A stretch of DNA of 64,000 nt from Ulota crispa. Lineage: Eukaryota > Streptophyta > Bryopsida > Orthotrichales > Orthotrichaceae. The position numbers were made by a program, and so were the translations under genes. Positions 60,244-64,000 of this stretch are shown piece after piece. Location: contig OY987246.1 in assembly GCA_963920765.1 (NCBI GenBank), positions 6,760,501 to 6,824,500 of the forward strand, in the 5' to 3' direction. Each line of letters begins with the position of its first letter. Position 1 is the first letter of the stretch. The notes beneath the pieces are model-generated. The model was not told the origin of the DNA and did not search any database. It saw only the letters and a list, made by a program, of their open reading frames with translations.

Positions 60244-60639
60244 TAGGGCATTTGCAATGCAAACCTTAGGAACATGCCTTCTATTGGAAAACAATGGGTT
60301 ATGTTTCTCAAAAGCTTTGAAGTTTTCATTTTATTTCCATTGACAACACCCCAATGCACAGCTAATACATTACTCTCCAAACAAAAACTTGACCAAGCAT
60401 TATCTGACACGTGGAGGGTTGGAACTGATTAGGTTGTGGCAAAAGTAATGAGACCCTTCTAGGAACAAGCAAATCGATGAAGATTAGCAGGTTGACTAGT
60501 TCTTTTGCCAAGGCCGTGAAACAGGCGCTTGTACATGTTGCATTGGGTTGCACAATTAATCAACCATCCGGTACAGTATTGATGTTGTGATGGATACCCG
60601 CAACATTGCGGCTGCTCTCAAGGTTTTATTTATTTATTT

Positions 60640-61440
60640 TGGACCGGTAGCTTCTTAGGTCATATGGTAATTTTTAGGGACAATTTCATGGATACCCCAA
60701 AGTTTGCAATATTTTCATAAATACCTCTATTTTTTCAGCAATTACACAAATATTCTTGGACTACAATTTTCTAGGCATTTATATGTTGTGCTTGTACTTT
60801 TTTCATGACCAATGTTGAAGAAGGGATTGTAATGAAACAAAAAAGAAGCAGTGTGTGCACAATGGAAGAAGTGGAGTGGCATGCATAACAACATAAATGC
60901 CTGAAAATTTGATCCAAGTACATTTGCATAATTTCTGAAAAAACAAGGGTATGTATGTAAATATGGCAAACTGCCAGGGTATCCATGAAATTTTTCCTAA
61001 TTTTGATGGTGCACATATGTCACATGGTGTATTTTTTAAGTGCAAAACTAGGCTTCAGGAGTTTACAATTTGAGCTTGTTGATTGTGACCAAGTTTTCCT
61101 AAATTCAAAAATGAGTATTACAAGAATGAATTTTATGAAAATGTAAGCTACAAAATCCAAAAAATTATAACAAACGAGACATTATCTCAAAAAACTTAAG
61201 GGTGACTTGATTTTCAAATTATAAGACTCCACATGGTATGAAGATCACGTTGTTTTTTGCCTAAGTTCCTAGTTGACTTGGCTACAATCAACAATATATT
61301 CTTTTTTCTAATGTGTGACAAGTATCTACATTTGAAACATTGAGCAACATCTGGAACCATGATGCTATTTTTTCTTCATTTTTTGTATACGCATGTAGCT
61401 TGATTTATTTTTGTAGCTTTCTGACTTTTAAATGCCTAAA
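60640..61440. repeat. Copy of the CSLD intron 3 repeat, split by a MITE
   Basis: The sequence left and right of the inserted MITE aligns with 54880-55390 as one continuous stretch, giving a natural empty-site comparison. Confidence 0.65.
60677..60997. mobile_element. Mutator-like MITE (family M), copy 6
   Basis: The 321-bp element GGGACAATTTCATGGATACC to its complement is flanked by TAATTTTTA (60668-60676) and TAATTTTGA (60998-61006), a 9-bp duplication with one mismatch. The related empty site in CSLD intron 3 has a single AAATTTTAG-like copy. Confidence 0.75.
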
Positions 61441-61599
61441 AGAGTCCTGCTCGTGAGCTGCTCCTCCGGAGCTTGAAGCTTTTGTGGTTCTGTTTCATTT
61501 CTCGGAGCTCGGCCTGCAGCTGCAAGATCTCGAGCCCTCTAGTCCTGCAAAATATACCCTGACATCGCCACAAGTCCTGCAAAACACAATCCGCGTCGT

Positions 61600-62270
61600 T
61601 AGAGCATCTCCACCCGCACGGTAAAACAACAGGTTGGGAAGATTTTTGGATGAAAAAAGAGCCATTGATGCATAGAATATGTAAAATATTTTTCATGGCA
61701 TGGCAAAAATTGTGATTTTCTTGTGCATGATATCTCCTTCAAATACTATCATTTTTGAACAATCAGTAGGTTGAACAAGCAATGATGGAGAATCTGTTTA
61801 CTTTTTCATACAAGAAGCTTTGTTATTGATTGAATGCTATTTTACCTAGTTGGACAAGTGGGGGAAACAAGTGTTCAAAACTATAACAAGAAACGATACG
61901 TTTCCCAATGATAATTTTTTTGAGGTCATTTGGAAATGTTCTAATTGGGGTTCTAATAACAAGCTGGAGAAAATTTTTAAGAGAAGGGAGTGATTAATGC
62001 TTGGACTTGCCACAATATTATCCTTGGCACAATAAAAACTGCAAATTTTCTATGTACAACAACTTTTTTGGAATATTTCTTTTTGCAAAATTAGGTTTTT
62101 CAATGATGGTGAATCTATTTGCTTTTGCATACAAGGAGGCTTGTCATTTGTTGGACATTAAATTATTTAATTAGACATGTGAAGGAGACAAGTGGTCAAC
62201 ACTAGAAATAAAACATTGCATTTCCTAATGATGGAGATTTTGAGATTGGTTGGAGTTGCTCTTACAAAAA
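61600..62270. repeat. Dispersed repeat with GAGCATCTCCACCCG start, related to 21.0-21.7 kb
   Basis: The stretch opens TTAGAGCATCTCCACCCG and ends near GGAGTTGCTCTTAC. Two internal units share the order of AATGATGGxGAATCT, TACAAGxAGCTT and GACAAGTGG blocks. Parts align with the repeat near 21.3-21.65 kb. Confidence 0.5.
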
Positions 62271-64000
62271 ATAAACAAGCTCAATTGATAAATGTAGTCA
62301 AAATGCAGCCTATAACTTGATTATGGACTACCAAACACAATTTTGGGCTCCACATGCTCACCGTGAGGTGGTGACTTTTCGATGTCATGCACGGTGTATA
62401 GAACAAAAGTCTACAAGCATGGACTAAGGCCTTCTTTATGGAAGAATCTCTTCGTGCAATTTACAAGGGTTACATATTAGCGAGTTTCTCAATTTCTTTT
62501 TGATGGCATATTTATCTCAATTTAAAATATTCATGCAATTTTTGACTTTTTGTGTTTTTCATGTAATTTTGGACCATGCAAAACATCAAAATAATTGAGA
62601 TATGTGCTTGTGTTTAAGCAGTACGTGAGACTTCTTGATATTCTGCATATGTTTCCAAAAAAGATTGGATAATTAGGTGTAAACTTTAGATTGTGAGTAT
62701 TTATTTAATCATAGTATTATATCTTTAAGCACGGTTTTTTTAATTTTTGGTGTACAGACAATATGTAACTAGCATCAAGGTCTTCTAAGACACTCAGAAT
62801 CATTCAATAAAGGCTCTCTTACTTTGCAATCGTGTTGTGCAATATGTAAAGTTCAAGACGTTCAACGTGATGGTTTTAGGTCACATTGTGATTATGATTT
62901 AACTGAGGATTGTATATGCTTAGTGGAAGGCAAATAGAACCAAGTACTTTTAGTCGTAGATCTCATGCAACTTTTGTGGATAGTATGACTGTGATGCGTA
63001 AAATACCAAAATGAGTTTACAAGTGTGCATGACTCACTCAAGGAGTAATGCTTGTTAAAAAAGAAATCTCACCAAATCTTTATCATTATAATTAAGGTTC
63101 TTTTGAGGTACCGGTATAAAAATGTATATATTTGTCAAAAATATTTACCTTTATGAACTTACTTAATGATAATAAATAAATGACCTATGACTTGAAGGTA
63201 GCATCAAAAGGACTAACATCGAATTGATGATCGAATTGATGATTGGTCTTTTGTTTTTTTATTTGGATATTAAAATGAATAAATAAATATATTGAAAATT
63301 ATAATATTATGGATAGAGCATGTCATTTCCAACAACATTGGATAAATTTAAGATTATATAAACAAAATTTATGATGTCATTGAATAGAATGTTTCATTTC
63401 AATCTCCATTAAGGACCTTAGGATGTTGCCAATGATTCCTATTACCTAATATTGACCCTTAGGTCTTTTAACATCTATACTCTTATTTCAATTCCTTAAG
63501 TGATGGTATCATTATTGGTTTGATGAAAGTTTAGAATACTAAAAATTTAAAATGATGTATTTCATGAGTTTCTATAGAAGCAAGACTTTTAGGTGTTTTT
63601 TTCTTGTAATAAATAACGCATTAAAGTTTCAACACTTGACATGATTTTACCTAGATTGTGGGGCAATTTGCAAAGTATGATCCAATATTACATAAAAGTA
63701 CTCTTCAAATAAGGATTTTGTTAAATACACCATCACAGAGTACAAACAAAAAATGTCAAAGCATTTATGAACTTTTGTAAAGACAAACATTTATTGTTGA
63801 GGTATAGAAGAGGTTTTGCATTATGCTCTTTGTGTATTATGCTACAATTTCTTATCAATTCCTTAAGCAAGTGAACAAAAAATGGAAAACTTAATATTGC
63901 GTCTTTTGGTGTATTTATTCATGTAATGGTTACTCATTGTCTAGTATAAGCTTCTTTTAGAGGTCTAAATTTGTTTTTTTGGAATCTTTGTCTTCTAAAA
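62271..64000. other. AT-rich intergenic DNA, nothing recognised
   Basis: No coding sequence, RNA gene or clear repeat boundary is supported. No open frame of 60 codons or more occurs here. Confidence 0.5.

Overview
This window looks like nuclear DNA of a land plant or close streptophyte relative. Five genes have GT-AG introns and GC-rich exons set in AT-rich, repeat-dense intergenic DNA. The protein set is plant-typical: a cellulose synthase-like D (CSLD) protein, a plastid-type rhodanese, a UBC8-group E2, SAP18, and a PHD/SET trithorax-like protein. One intron holds plant-type TTTAGGG repeats. The species cannot be fixed from the sequence. A non-seed plant is possible but unproven.

Layout. 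1-6.1 kb: transposon remnants, tandem repeats and a 22-bp minisatellite leading into a GC-rich promoter/leader. 6.1-17.66 kb (+): a 19-exon trithorax/KMT2-like H3K4 methyltransferase gene with a PHD-knuckle-ePHD cassette and a C-terminal SET domain. A one-base gap in the first SET exon breaks its frame as given. 18.2-21.7 kb: repeats. 22.87-24.98 kb (-): four-exon ubiquitin-conjugating enzyme. 25.5-31.6 kb: no gene, several large foldback elements. 31.68-38.10 kb (-): eight-exon rhodanese/TrhO-like gene whose introns carry many small transposons. 38.46-42.5 kb: repeats. 42.81-46.57 kb (+): six-exon SAP18. 46.6-54.0 kb: repeats. 54.05-58.51 kb (-): four-exon CSLD. 58.5-64 kb: CSLD upstream region, then repeats.

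The genes act in unrelated processes (chromatin methylation, ubiquitination, tRNA or sulfur chemistry, co-repression/RNA processing, wall polysaccharide synthesis). I see no operon-like or pathway cluster.

The most notable non-genic signal is a group of non-autonomous DNA transposons of several internal types. They share ends reading CCCCTAAAGG or CCCCTAAATG and are bounded by TTAA, or by CTAG in one copy. About a dozen occur here. A 4-bp TTAA target with CCC-starting ends recalls piggyBac or Sola-type transposons, unusual for a plant and worth tracing to a transposase. A second family, about 315 bp with roughly 90-bp inverted ends and a 9-bp target duplication (perfect in one copy), has five of its six copies inside introns and looks Mutator-like.
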